From the NCBI GenBank assembly GCA_039809985.1, contig JBDHWC010000058.1, positions 1 through 14,393 on the forward strand: a DNA stretch of 14,393 nt, in the 5' to 3' direction. Source of the stretch: JAICJJ01 sp039809985 (GTDB lineage: Bacteria; Chloroflexota; Chloroflexia; Thermomicrobiales; UBA6265). Positions 8,901 through 14,393 of the stretch are shown one piece after another. The notes below the pieces were generated by a model. That model had not been told where the DNA came from and did no database searches. It saw only the letters and a program-made list of their open reading frames with translations. A program made the translations under genes and the position numbers. Position 1 is the stretch's first letter; each line of letters opens with the position of its first letter.

Positions 8901-9138
8901 GCGGGACGACGCGTTCCGGGAGGGCTTCGTCAAGCAGGTCGACCGCGCGCTCGACGCCGTCGACCACGACGACCAGTACCGGCGGCTGGAGCAGGCGCTC
9001 AGCCATGCCCACGACCGCGTGCTGGCGGTGGCCGTCCTGCCGAAGTCGGCGGACGAGGAGGACCGCTGGCGGACCGTCGAGCGGACGATCCTGCAGCGGA
9101 TGACCTACGGCCACTACCTCGTCAGTGGCCGTGACTGA
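5911..9138 (+). CDS. Giant tubulin/FtsZ-like GTPase (Tubulin_2-type)
   Basis: A 1075-residue protein, about 2.5 times the length of FtsZ or tubulin. The N-terminus is a strand followed by GIGGIGG at residues 7-13, matching the first nucleotide-binding loop of the superfamily. Residues 161-173 (YLVCSLGGGTGSG) hold the tubulin signature loop GGGTGSG at 167-173. NTDAALREID (217-226) and FEYVYLFARDN (259-269) continue the fold to about residue 345. The rest is an extension rich in charged helices (about 440-720), with a further conserved-looking segment near DRIVLYSREGVVPLFYLNEWEL (about 885-905) and an Ala/Asp/Gly-rich linker near 965-990. No FtsZ-type NxDxxD catalytic loop is recognised, so GTP binding is likely but hydrolysis is uncertain. 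No membrane segment: cytoplasmic. It follows the vWA gene by 136 bp and overlaps the next gene, so it is probably the polymerising or switch core of the system. Confidence 0.85.
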   Translation: MPGIFVGIGGIGGSIVAEVKQSLDVKVQLAGDTPSAKEAASQFRFVLVDTWKDGVTKGFDQSQCFDLPEGRDKFEVDQKVESWYHGGDPAFRAWWPAHNGGPLRAGPYASGAGQLRAKGRLAYRIALSGLGRPVVPAVHEALREIDTVLGPAPGIRTVPVYLVCSLGGGTGSGLVLTLAQHLRETLPEYCPLVGVFPLASVTELGPGAADAKSIWANTDAALREIDYAQRTGAEGGNGIVPFFQWPGKGNVVHGNKQPFEYVYLFARDNQTGQSLLDFEHYQMLIAEALIAESFSSLIDEGLQTGILGPHSQFIMQLQSKPRTKGKPNTYASAAVGSLVYPVDRIERHLARRFAIRVLETMATPADDVTTAEAEEFLKAKRLRWGKQPSLEPELTKPTVDLNGKTKTLVGFRNALDPDTDPRYAKMDAAAAKAETNQVRTQFDDYLGKTYHPYLELRVAELVRNYSGPAGTLRTQVNAWLEKNGPNALGQTYAIVRLVREELEDEWRQLNRKIEGTKEGTGEASLRRDLQLAVDNWANAQAQLNRKSGGGVAGIFNRGGQTGKKTFLTHAWQPYKAKSEELAKAEAARKLLRDLGAETARVERALQLLVDNANDLRAALERSTAEDIGEHGKAGVLDLAVLDDPKLVAHRFDDALAEATAAGVERCAISVTVGGGDVEQPTDTSGEAVVVAPKDAELSGVVRKTLDKALDPKSGSSALLNDQYRDHLEEAIVAAGVERIGKRVRELTIWEALAAECRARQALGMQDAAVVDALAQVRVQRNNAEEAGVPPRNLEAQVLQGFIRNRLFECQKRVRPFWNLNGLMTSNHGQPYGFVVLATDQPAYRRAESMLGIKGVLERTADLLLANSPKWMPGQDRIVLYSREGVVPLFYLNEWELRKMRDAAAQKESEKFLYTDVRFKDHIDPVIGPEETRKETLCYAVGLGVVLGLVEEGALGDDRHPDLTFAAPAADADGDGAAGTPAAARTFPNLVAAIDALERDDAFREGFVKQVDRALDAVDHDDQYRRLEQALSHAHDRVLAVAVLPKSADEEDRWRTVERTILQRMTYGHYLVSGRD

Positions 9139-11590
9139 CGGCGGACGACCGCGCGGCTCCACCCTCTGGGTCGGGCTCGACCCCTTCGGGCAGGAGGTGG
9201 TCGACCGGCTCGGCCACTGGCTGACCGACGACGACGCCGGGCGGGAACTGGCGGCGGCGAATCGGCTGGTGCCGTTCGCGCCGCTGCCCGACCCGGCCGA
9301 CGCCGGCGACGACCAGCCGCCGTACGACCCGGCCGCCGACCTCGTCCAGGCGGCGATGGGCGACCTGCTGAGCGGCCGCCAGAGCCGGGCGGCGCTCCGC
9401 TACGCCGACCGGCAGGTGCTGGTGCCGCACGTCTGGCTGGTCGCCGACCTCGGCTCGACGGAGACCGAGCACCTCGCGCCGTGGGTGGCGCGGCTGATGG
9501 CTCGGCTGCGCGCGCTGCACGTCGAGGCCCGCGTCTACCTGCTCCTGCGCCACCTCTCGTGGGGCCGGGGCGAGGAGGAGCAACTGGCCGCCGCCGCTCG
9601 CCTGCGGCACCTGACGCGCGAGGTGCTGGCCGGCAACCCGGCGACCGGCGCGGCGGCGGCGGCGTTCGTCGTCTCCGACCGCGACGGGGTGCTCGGCGTC
9701 TACGCTCCCGACGAGACGGGCGCGGTCGTCCACCGCTTCGCCGACCTGCTGCTGCTCGGCGACTTGGCGCACGGCGACGCCGAGGGGCAGAGCCGCGTCT
9801 TCGTGCCGCCGATCGGCGGCGGCCCCGGCGGCTGGGAGACGCTGCCGGTCTTCGGCAGCTGCGCCGGCACCGCCGCGCTCTGGGACGCCTGGGGCCTGTT
9901 CCGGGAGCACGCCGAGGCCCGGCGGGCGGTGCTGGTCACGGCCCTCGACCGGCCCGCCCCGGCCACCTTCGAGCCGAAGCACCCCAGCCTGCAGCCGGTC
10001 TCCTCCGAGGCGGCGGGCGGCTGGCCGGTGCTCGACCTGCCGCGCTGGTCGCCGCGCTTCTGGAACGGGCCGCGGCAGGAGCACGATCGCTTCACCGACC
10101 TCACCGACGCCTGGCGGGAGGCGGCGGAACGCTGGCGGCACGCGATGCTGGTGACCTACGAGGACCGGCGGTCCAGCCTGGCGCACCAGTCGGAGCAGGC
10201 CCGGGACGCCTACTTCGCCGAGCTGGAGGCCATCGGCCAGCAGACGCTCGACGACGACTCGCTGCCCGGCTTCTTCTCGCCGATGCGCCGGCTCTACGAC
10301 CGGGCTAAGGCCGACCTCCGGGTCCGGCGCTCCGACCTCGGGCGGGTGGTCGCGCCGGGCGACGTCGACCCGACCGACGCCACGTCGAGCGTCCCCGACC
10401 CGAACGACGCGCTGGCCGGGGCCGACGAGCGGCTGGTCGCCGCGTTGGAGCGGAAGATCAACCCCAGCCTGATGCGGCAGGTCGCCCTCATGACGTGGCT
10501 GCTCGGGGTGGCGTGGCTGGCGCTGGCGCTGTGGCGCATCGAGGACATCTGGACATGGTTCGTCGGCCGGGGGGAACCGACCGTGCCGCATGTGCCCGAG
10601 CCGCCCGGGCAGAACCTGCCCGGCATCCTGAAGGTGCCGCTTGCGTTCTTTTCGGAACTCGGCTACCTCGTCAAGCTCGCGTGGTACCAACTGGAGGATG
10701 CCACCCACGACCCCATCAGGGGGTGGCTCGACGGGTTGCAGGCCGCAGGTGTCGGCAAGCTGGTGCTGGCCGGCGTCGGCATCGCCCTCGCCTACGGCGC
10801 GCTCCTCCTCGCCATCGCCGTCTTCACCGCGCTGCGGCAGCGGGTCGTGCTGGAACGTGCGTATCGCGATTACTACGACGCGGCGCGGCGCTGGCGGGAC
10901 CGGGCGGCGCACGACCTGCCGGCGAAACTGGCGGCCCGCGAGCTCGCGCTCAGCCGGACCAACGTCACCGTCTGCGAGCTGGTGATCGACGAGCGGCTGC
11001 GAGCGCTCGACCGGCTGCGCGTGCAGTTCCAGCAGCCGGTCGCCGCGCCGCCGGAGCCGGACCCGGCGATCGCCAGCCACATCCGGCCGGCGGGGCCGCC
11101 GCCGCGGCCGCTGAACGACATCCAGGTGGCGCAGATCCTCGCCGCCTTCCGGCGCACCCTGCTCGACGACCCGGGCCTGCGGGCCGAGCCGGCCGCAATC
11201 GCCGAGGGGCTCTTCCGCGAGGCGTCGCGGGTGGCGGGCGACCCCGCGCCCGACCTGCTGCTGGAGGCGCACCGGCTGCGGCGCGGCCTGCTTGACGGGT
11301 TCCCGCCGGACGGCGCGGTCCGCTGCCCGCCGCTGGCGGCGACGATGCCGGCCGAGTTCGCGCCGCCGACCGTGGCCCGCTTCGTCGGCGCGCCGGCCCG
11401 GGTGGCGGCCGCGCTGCGGCTGCCGCCGGGCAGCCCGCTGGTGGTGCCCTTGGCGGTCGACGACCGCTTCTACAGCGTGGTGGTGCGCTCGGGGATGAGT
11501 GCTCGGCGGGTGCTCGGGCTGGAGCTGGTCGACGAGGGGGACGAGCCGGTCGACGCGACCGCGTCGCCGCTCGGGGCGGAGGCGGGGTGA
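9125..11590 (+). CDS. Two-TM protein with a degenerate tubulin-like N-terminal domain
   Basis: 821 residues, no named family recognised with certainty. It overlaps the tubulin-like gene by 14 nt (or 8 nt if the GTG at 9131 is used) and has no clear ribosome binding site, so translation is probably coupled. Residues 14-32 (LWVGLDPFGQEVVDRL...) resemble the first strand, loop and helix of the preceding protein. Residues 103-110 (VWLVADLG) line up with its YLVCSLG, but GGGTGSG is replaced by GSTETEH, so GTP should not be bound in the usual way. FADLLLLGDLA (205-215) matches FEYVYLFARDN. Helical residues 320-400 follow. Membrane segments lie at about 453-470 and 545-568, separated by a Pro-rich loop of about 75 residues. 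A helical and Pro-rich C-terminal region of 250 residues ends in a beta-rich part. Likely both ends are cytoplasmic and it anchors the tubulin-like protein at the membrane (inference). Confidence 0.75.
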   Translation: MAVTDGGRPRGSTLWVGLDPFGQEVVDRLGHWLTDDDAGRELAAANRLVPFAPLPDPADAGDDQPPYDPAADLVQAAMGDLLSGRQSRAALRYADRQVLVPHVWLVADLGSTETEHLAPWVARLMARLRALHVEARVYLLLRHLSWGRGEEEQLAAAARLRHLTREVLAGNPATGAAAAAFVVSDRDGVLGVYAPDETGAVVHRFADLLLLGDLAHGDAEGQSRVFVPPIGGGPGGWETLPVFGSCAGTAALWDAWGLFREHAEARRAVLVTALDRPAPATFEPKHPSLQPVSSEAAGGWPVLDLPRWSPRFWNGPRQEHDRFTDLTDAWREAAERWRHAMLVTYEDRRSSLAHQSEQARDAYFAELEAIGQQTLDDDSLPGFFSPMRRLYDRAKADLRVRRSDLGRVVAPGDVDPTDATSSVPDPNDALAGADERLVAALERKINPSLMRQVALMTWLLGVAWLALALWRIEDIWTWFVGRGEPTVPHVPEPPGQNLPGILKVPLAFFSELGYLVKLAWYQLEDATHDPIRGWLDGLQAAGVGKLVLAGVGIALAYGALLLAIAVFTALRQRVVLERAYRDYYDAARRWRDRAAHDLPAKLAARELALSRTNVTVCELVIDERLRALDRLRVQFQQPVAAPPEPDPAIASHIRPAGPPPRPLNDIQVAQILAAFRRTLLDDPGLRAEPAAIAEGLFREASRVAGDPAPDLLLEAHRLRRGLLDGFPPDGAVRCPPLAATMPAEFAPPTVARFVGAPARVAAALRLPPGSPLVVPLAVDDRFYSVVVRSGMSARRVLGLELVDEGDEPVDATASPLGAEAG

Positions 11591-11594
11591 GGGG

Positions 11595-12125
11595 ATGCGC
11601 TGGTTCGCGAGCTTCTGGCTGACGGCGGTCGTCGTCGCGGTCACGGCCGGAATCTGGCTGGCGTGGGTGATCTCGCGCGGCGGCGTTCTCGTCCCGCAGG
11701 CGATCGTGCTCTTCGCGATCGGCGTCTACGCGCTGGCACGGGCGCTGGTGCACCGGGTGCTGGCCTACACCGACTCGGCAACCGAGGCGTCGCCGCGGGG
11801 CGGCCAAGGCAGGCGGGCCGCCCTCGGCCGCTGGGTGATCGACCATTTCCACAACCCGACCGGGCTCTGGCTCGGGCCGTACACGGTGGCGATGGCCGCG
11901 CTCGCGACGGGAGCGTCGGCGTTCGCTCGGGCCGTCGCCACCGACGGAGCGGAACGGTTCGCGGTCGCCGCCCTCGCCGTGCTGACCGGTCTCTACGCCT
12001 CGACCTTGACGCTGGCGATGCTCCTTCCCGACCCGCCGATCCCGCTGCGGACACCCCCCGACGTGACGCCGCTCGACCCGATCCTCGACCTGCCGACTGA
12101 AGCGCCGGGCGCGGCAGCCCCGTGA
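11595..12125 (+). CDS. Small four-TM membrane protein, unknown family
   Basis: 176 residues from the ATG at 11595, four bases after the previous stop. GGAGG at 11578-11582 and the G-rich run before the ATG could serve as ribosome binding sites. An earlier in-frame ATG at 11499 would lie inside the preceding gene and is not favoured. Four hydrophobic segments are seen at about 8-26, 31-52, 96-114 and 122-143. They are arranged as two hairpins joined by a charged loop of about 40 residues containing HRVLAYTD and WVIDHFHNPTGLW. The C-terminal tail (145-176) is proline-rich (PDPPIPLRTPPDVTPLDP) and probably cytoplasmic. I do not recognise the family. Its place as the last gene of the operon points to a membrane partner of the tubulin-like/vWA proteins, perhaps of the two-TM protein. 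Confidence 0.75.
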   Translation: MRWFASFWLTAVVVAVTAGIWLAWVISRGGVLVPQAIVLFAIGVYALARALVHRVLAYTDSATEASPRGGQGRRAALGRWVIDHFHNPTGLWLGPYTVAMAALATGASAFARAVATDGAERFAVAALAVLTGLYASTLTLAMLLPDPPIPLRTPPDVTPLDPILDLPTEAPGAAAP

Positions 12126-12163
12126 CCTGAGCGGCAACGCCCGGCTGGGGTGCCAGTTCCTTC

Positions 12164-12180
12164 ATCCCGGCGGTCGGGAT
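12164..12180. terminator. Hairpin downstream of the operon
   Basis: ATCCCG, loop GCGGT, CGGGAT: a perfect 6-bp stem 38 bp after the last operon stop. No T-run follows, so it may be only a weak or factor-dependent stop. Confidence 0.35.
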
Positions 12181-12269
12181 CGACGAGACCCCCTCCCCTA
12201 CCCCGCTCCCATCGTGATGACTGGCACGGGGGCCTCCATTCGGGAAGCGGCCGCGCCGCGGCGACCCGA

Positions 12270-12302
12270 GGTTCGGGGGAGGGCCAAGCCATCCCCCGAA
12301 CC
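12270..12302. repeat. Perfect 11-bp hairpin in repeat unit 1
   Basis: GGTTCGGGGGA at 12270-12280 pairs perfectly with TCCCCCGAACC at 12292-12302 around GGGCCAAGCCA, which itself can form GGC/GCC. The second unit keeps the loop exactly (12386-12396) but has a weaker stem: five Watson-Crick pairs plus two G-T pairs. Confidence 0.7.
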
Positions 12303-12414
12303 CGTTGCCTCCTCCCTCCCGCCGAGTCTTGCAGGGGAAGGTTTCCGTCAGGAAGTCGCGGCGCGGCGACCCGGGGTGTGGGGGAGGGCCAAGCCATCCC
12401 CTGAGCCAGTTTCT

Positions 12415-12444
12415 CCCCCTCTCCCGCCGCCGCGGGAGCGGGGG
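12415..12444 (+). terminator. GC hairpin followed by TTT
   Basis: CCCCC, T, CTCCCG (12415-12426), loop CCGCCG, then CGGGAG, C, GGGGG (12433-12444), followed by TTTGGG. Eleven pairs with one mismatch. It may end transcripts from the operon, but it is also simply part of the 105-bp repeat. Confidence 0.4.
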
Positions 12445-12460
12445 TTTGGGGGGTTGAGGG

Positions 12461-12477
12461 CGGTCCCGGCGGGACCG
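12461..12477. repeat. Perfect 7-bp hairpin in repeat region
   Basis: CGGTCCC, loop GGC, GGGACCG. It lies in the variable part of the third repeat unit. No T-run follows. Confidence 0.45.
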
Positions 12478-12613
12478 GTCGCGAGGCGCGGCCGCCACCA
12501 TCCTTCGAATAACCTCCCCTTGTCAGTCCCGCCGAGTGGGAGCGGGGGTTTGAGGGTGAGGGAATCGCCCCGGCCCTCGGCTACCATCCCACCGCGCGGC
12601 AACGGCGCGGTGC

Positions 12614-12621
12614 GGGGGAGG
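12614..12621 (+). promoter_or_regulatory. Ribosome binding site of the FAD oxidoreductase
   Basis: GGGGGAGG, seven bases before the ATG at 12629. An in-frame TTG at 12623 lies only one base after it and is too close, so 12629 is chosen. Confidence 0.75.
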
Positions 12622-12628
12622 CTTGGTC

Positions 12629-13843
12629 ATGCCCGGTCGGGGGGTGGACGTCGCGGTCGTCGGCGGCGGGATCATGGGGGCGAGCATCGCCCGGGAACTG
12701 GCCCGACGGGGGGCCGGCCGGGTGGTGCTGTTCGAGCGGGGGACGATCGCGGCCGGGGCGAGCGGCAAGACGGGGGCGCTGCTGCGGCGGCACTACTCGA
12801 ACCGGCCGGAGGCGGTGCTCGCCCAGCGCGGCTGGCAGGTCTACGCCAACTGGCCGGACGCGGTCGGCGGCGAGCCGGTCCACACCGCGACCGGGCTGGT
12901 GGTGACCGTCGACACCGGGCCGGCCTTCCCGCGCAACGCCGAGCGGCTCCGTCGCAACGTGGCGATGCAGAACGGGCTCGGCATCCCCTCCCGGGTGGTG
13001 ACCGCGGCCGAGCTGCGCGACCTGCAGCCGTTCGCCGACTGGGACGACGTCGAGGTCGCCGCCTACGAGCCGGACAGCGGCTACGTCGACGCCGTCGCCG
13101 CCACCCGCGGCATGGCGCTGGCCGCCCGCCGGGCCGGGGCCGAGGTGCGGGAGGGCACCGCCGTGCTCGGCGTCGCCCTCGACGGCGACCGGGTGGCCGG
13201 GGTGCGCACCGTCGAGGGGGTCGTCCCCGCCGGGCGGGTGGTCGTCGCGGCCGGGCCGTGGACGAACTGGGCGCTGGCGGGAAGCGGCGTGACGCTGCCG
13301 CTGGAGGCGCTGCGAGTGCAGGTCGCCATCCTGCACCGGCCGCTCGACCTCGAGCCGCCGCACTTCGTCTACCTCGACACGGCAACCGGCGTCTTCACCC
13401 GGCCTTGGGCGCCGGGGCGGACGATGGTCGGCGTCGCCGGCGGCGACCAGCACGACCCGGTCGACCCCGACGCCTACGACGAGCGACCCGATCCCGACTA
13501 CGGGCGGCTGGCGACCGAGGCGATCGCGCGGCGCATCCCGCGGATGCGCGGCGCGGCCTACCTGACCGGCCAGGTCGGCCTCTACGACATGTCACCGGAC
13601 GCCCACCCGATGCTCGGCGCGGTCGGGCCGGAGGGGTTGTTCGTCGCCGCCGGGTTCAGCGGGGCGGGCTTCAAGAAGGGGCCTGCCGTCGGCGAGGCGA
13701 TGGCGGGCCTGCTCCTCGACGGCGGCGTCGACTGGGTCGACCTCGCCCCCTTCCGCCCCGACCGTTTCATCGACGAGGGCTGGCGCGCCCCGTGGAGCGA
13801 CACCGAGTACGACCTCGGCAGCGACTTCGGGCACGGGTTCTGA
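12629..13843 (+). CDS. FAD-dependent DAO-family oxidoreductase (sarcosine oxidase beta/glycine oxidase-like)
   Basis: 404 residues, normal for single-chain members of the DAO family, which oxidise secondary or D-amino acids with FAD. The N-terminal Rossmann motif is DVAVVGGGIMG (residues 7-17), continued by the strand ending VVLFER (32-37). The segment AAGASGKTGALLRRHYSN (41-58) is the typical FAD pyrophosphate and flavin-side region. VVVAAGPWTNW (204-214) is the second FAD-contact strand. The C-terminal YDMSPDAHPMLG (319-330) and GLFVAAGFSGAGFKKGPAVGE (336-356) are the conserved DAO closing motif. The exact substrate cannot be told: N-methyl or N,N-dimethyl amino acids, proline-like or D-amino acids are possible. 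No sarcosine oxidase subunits or glycine-cleavage genes lie nearby. It stands alone after the repeat region, and I see no convincing promoter upstream. Confidence 0.88.
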   Translation: MPGRGVDVAVVGGGIMGASIARELARRGAGRVVLFERGTIAAGASGKTGALLRRHYSNRPEAVLAQRGWQVYANWPDAVGGEPVHTATGLVVTVDTGPAFPRNAERLRRNVAMQNGLGIPSRVVTAAELRDLQPFADWDDVEVAAYEPDSGYVDAVAATRGMALAARRAGAEVREGTAVLGVALDGDRVAGVRTVEGVVPAGRVVVAAGPWTNWALAGSGVTLPLEALRVQVAILHRPLDLEPPHFVYLDTATGVFTRPWAPGRTMVGVAGGDQHDPVDPDAYDERPDPDYGRLATEAIARRIPRMRGAAYLTGQVGLYDMSPDAHPMLGAVGPEGLFVAAGFSGAGFKKGPAVGEAMAGLLLDGGVDWVDLAPFRPDRFIDEGWRAPWSDTEYDLGSDFGHGF

Positions 13844-13853
13844 GTTGGCTGAT

Positions 13854-13899
13854 GGTTGATGGCTGGCGGGACAATACCGTCTGCCGCCAGCCATCAGCC
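13854..13899. terminator. Long hairpin between convergent genes
   Basis: The left arm 13854-13869 (GGTTGATGGCTGGCGG) pairs with 13884-13899 (CCGCCAGCCATCAGCC) over 16 positions with one G-T pair; the central 13 bp are perfect. The loop is 14 nt. It fills the 64-bp gap between the plus-strand oxidoreductase and the minus-strand propeller gene, as expected of a two-way transcription stop. It lacks a T-run on either side. Short GCTGATGG/GCCGCCAGCC direct repeats around it suggest it may also belong to a dispersed repeat family. Confidence 0.6.
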
Positions 13900-13907
13900 G
13901 CCAGCCG

Positions 13908-14393
13908 CTAGCTCGGCAGCGGCATCCGGACCACCGACGCGCCACCGGCGAGGGTGCCGAGGTTCGCGATGTAGAGCATCTTGTCGGGGCCGACCGCGAC
14001 GGCGGTCGGCATCACCAGCCCGTCGCCGAGGACGACGGACTTGGTGCCGTCCGGGGCGACCCGGGTCAGCTGGCCGGCCATCGTCGCCGGGTCGCTCGGG
14101 TTCAGGTTGGCGAGACCGCCCTTGAGGAACTCGAGGACGTAGAGACTGCCGTCCGGCCCGTAGGCGATGTCGATGATGTTGGTGAAGCCGTCGGTCACCT
14201 TGGTCGGCTCGCCGCCGGCGACCGGCACGCTCCAGATCGCGGCCGCGCCGACCGGGAAGGGTGCGCCGGTCAGGTTGCCGACCGTCAGGGTCGTCCCGTC
14301 GGGCGAGATCGCGAGCGCGTCGGGCACGTTGTTGTAGGGCATCTTGCTGCCGTCGGGCAGGGTCGCCTCGGCGTCCTTGAAGACGGCGAGGGT
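13908..14393 (-). CDS. ScyD/ScyE-like beta-propeller protein, C-terminal part only
   Basis: The frame stays open from the right edge of the window to a TAG at 13908-13910, so 161 C-terminal residues are seen and the start lies outside. An internal ATG at 14342 is not the true start, since sequence in the same frame continues upstream (TLAVFKDAEATLPDGSKMPYNN). Repeated propeller-type strands are visible: DALAISPDG, IDIAYGPDGSLYVLEF, LTRVAPDGTKSVVLGDGL, PTAVAVGPDKMLYIANLG, and a final SVVRMPLP. These PDG-x-LYV units with closing Val-Val-Arg are what I know from ScyD/ScyE-family and NHL-like six-bladed propellers, usually secreted. A signal peptide would be outside the window. Function unknown; no link to scytonemin synthesis should be assumed. 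Confidence 0.72.
   Translation of the reverse strand, partial: TLAVFKDAEATLPDGSKMPYNNVPDALAISPDGTTLTVGNLTGAPFPVGAAAIWSVPVAGGEPTKVTDGFTNIIDIAYGPDGSLYVLEFLKGGLANLNPSDPATMAGQLTRVAPDGTKSVVLGDGLVMPTAVAVGPDKMLYIANLGTLAGGASVVRMPLPS

Larger units (their letters stand above)
12200..12565. repeat. Tandem GC-rich repeat with 105-bp period
   Basis: The 500-bp stretch from 12126 to 12628 holds no credible gene. The block TCCCGCCG occurs at 12317, 12422 and 12527, exactly 105 bp apart. GCGACCC occurs at 12261 and 12366, and GGGCCAAGCCATCCCC at 12281 and 12386, again 105 bp apart. A degraded unit precedes the first (CTCCC at 12206, then GGAAGCGGC, matching GGAAGTCGC of the next unit), and the third unit is diverged. 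The segment GAGCGGGGGTTTG recurs in the last two units. The units carry hairpins. It resembles the short interspersed GC-rich repeats that fill intergenic DNA in some high-GC genomes; it is not a CRISPR array. Confidence 0.75.

Noticed and set aside
5911..9138. Ordinary cell-division FtsZ
   Set aside because: Length is 1075 residues, no NxDxxD loop or C-terminal FtsA/ZipA-binding peptide is seen, and no division or cell-wall genes are nearby.
5791..9162. A 1123-codon open frame on the minus strand across the whole tubulin-like gene
   Set aside because: High GC with few stop codons on the opposite strand explains it. The product is a monotonous Arg/Leu/Val/Gly-rich string with no motif, while the plus-strand frame has tubulin loops and a good ribosome binding site.
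11993..12397. Minus-strand frame with a repeated peptide MAWPSP-PRVAA
   Set aside because: The repeated peptide only mirrors the 105-bp DNA repeat; it overlaps the end of the four-TM gene and has no support as a real protein.
12200..12565. CRISPR array
   Set aside because: The 105-bp units are not short identical repeats with unique spacers of regular size; the whole unit is repeated and diverged, and no cas gene is present.
12520..12587. Promoter for the oxidoreductase using TTGTCA at 12520 or TACCAT at 12582
   Set aside because: No partner hexamer at 16-18 nt exists for either, and TTGAGG at 12550 is 26 nt from TACCAT, which is too far.
12214..13911. A 565-codon plus-strand frame running through the repeat region and the oxidoreductase
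   Set aside because: It is in another frame from the flavoenzyme and gives an Arg/Gly-rich product; the DAO frame has the motifs and a ribosome binding site.

Overview
The window is very GC-rich, uses strong GGAGG-type ribosome binding sites and GTG starts freely, and has almost no AT-rich sequence apart from a few promoter-like spots. Gene content (kynureninase, a ScyD/ScyE-like propeller protein, a lone DAO-family flavoenzyme, and a giant tubulin-like protein next to a vWA protein) fits a free-living bacterium. Chloroflexota, perhaps Thermomicrobia-like, is my best guess, with a high-GC actinobacterium as the alternative. This placement is inference from style and gene content, not from a marker gene.

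Layout. Left edge: a tRNA-Thr(UGU) on the minus strand, cut by the window edge at its 3' end, then a complete kynureninase gene on the minus strand. A divergent intergenic region of about 260 bp carries a good sigma70-type promoter and two inverted repeats. It leads into four plus-strand genes (1743-12125) with little space between them, most simply read as one operon: a secreted or membrane-anchored vWA protein with about six tandem beta-type modules and a single C-terminal membrane segment; a 1075-residue tubulin/FtsZ-like GTPase; an 821-residue two-TM protein whose N-terminal part looks like a degenerate copy of the same tubulin fold without the GTP-binding glycine loop; and a small four-TM protein. 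About 500 bp without a gene follows, filled by GC-rich hairpin-forming repeats with a 105-bp period. Then come a FAD-dependent DAO-family oxidoreductase (plus), a long hairpin between converging genes, and the C-terminal part of a ScyD/ScyE-like beta-propeller protein (minus), cut by the right edge.

How it works together. The four-gene cluster is the item of interest. It resembles, in its vWA plus FtsZ/tubulin-like pairing, the membrane-remodelling systems proposed by Makarova and Koonin for the FtsZl families (recalled, not looked up), but it has its own composition: no OmpA protein and no separate small GTPase are seen, and two membrane proteins of unrecognised family are present. A plausible picture is a cytoplasmic tubulin-like filament or ring attached to the membrane through the two-TM pseudo-tubulin and the four-TM protein, and linked to an external vWA/beta-module adhesin-like arm through the vWA protein's short cytoplasmic tail. 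This picture is inference. The flanking genes look like ordinary unrelated metabolic genes.
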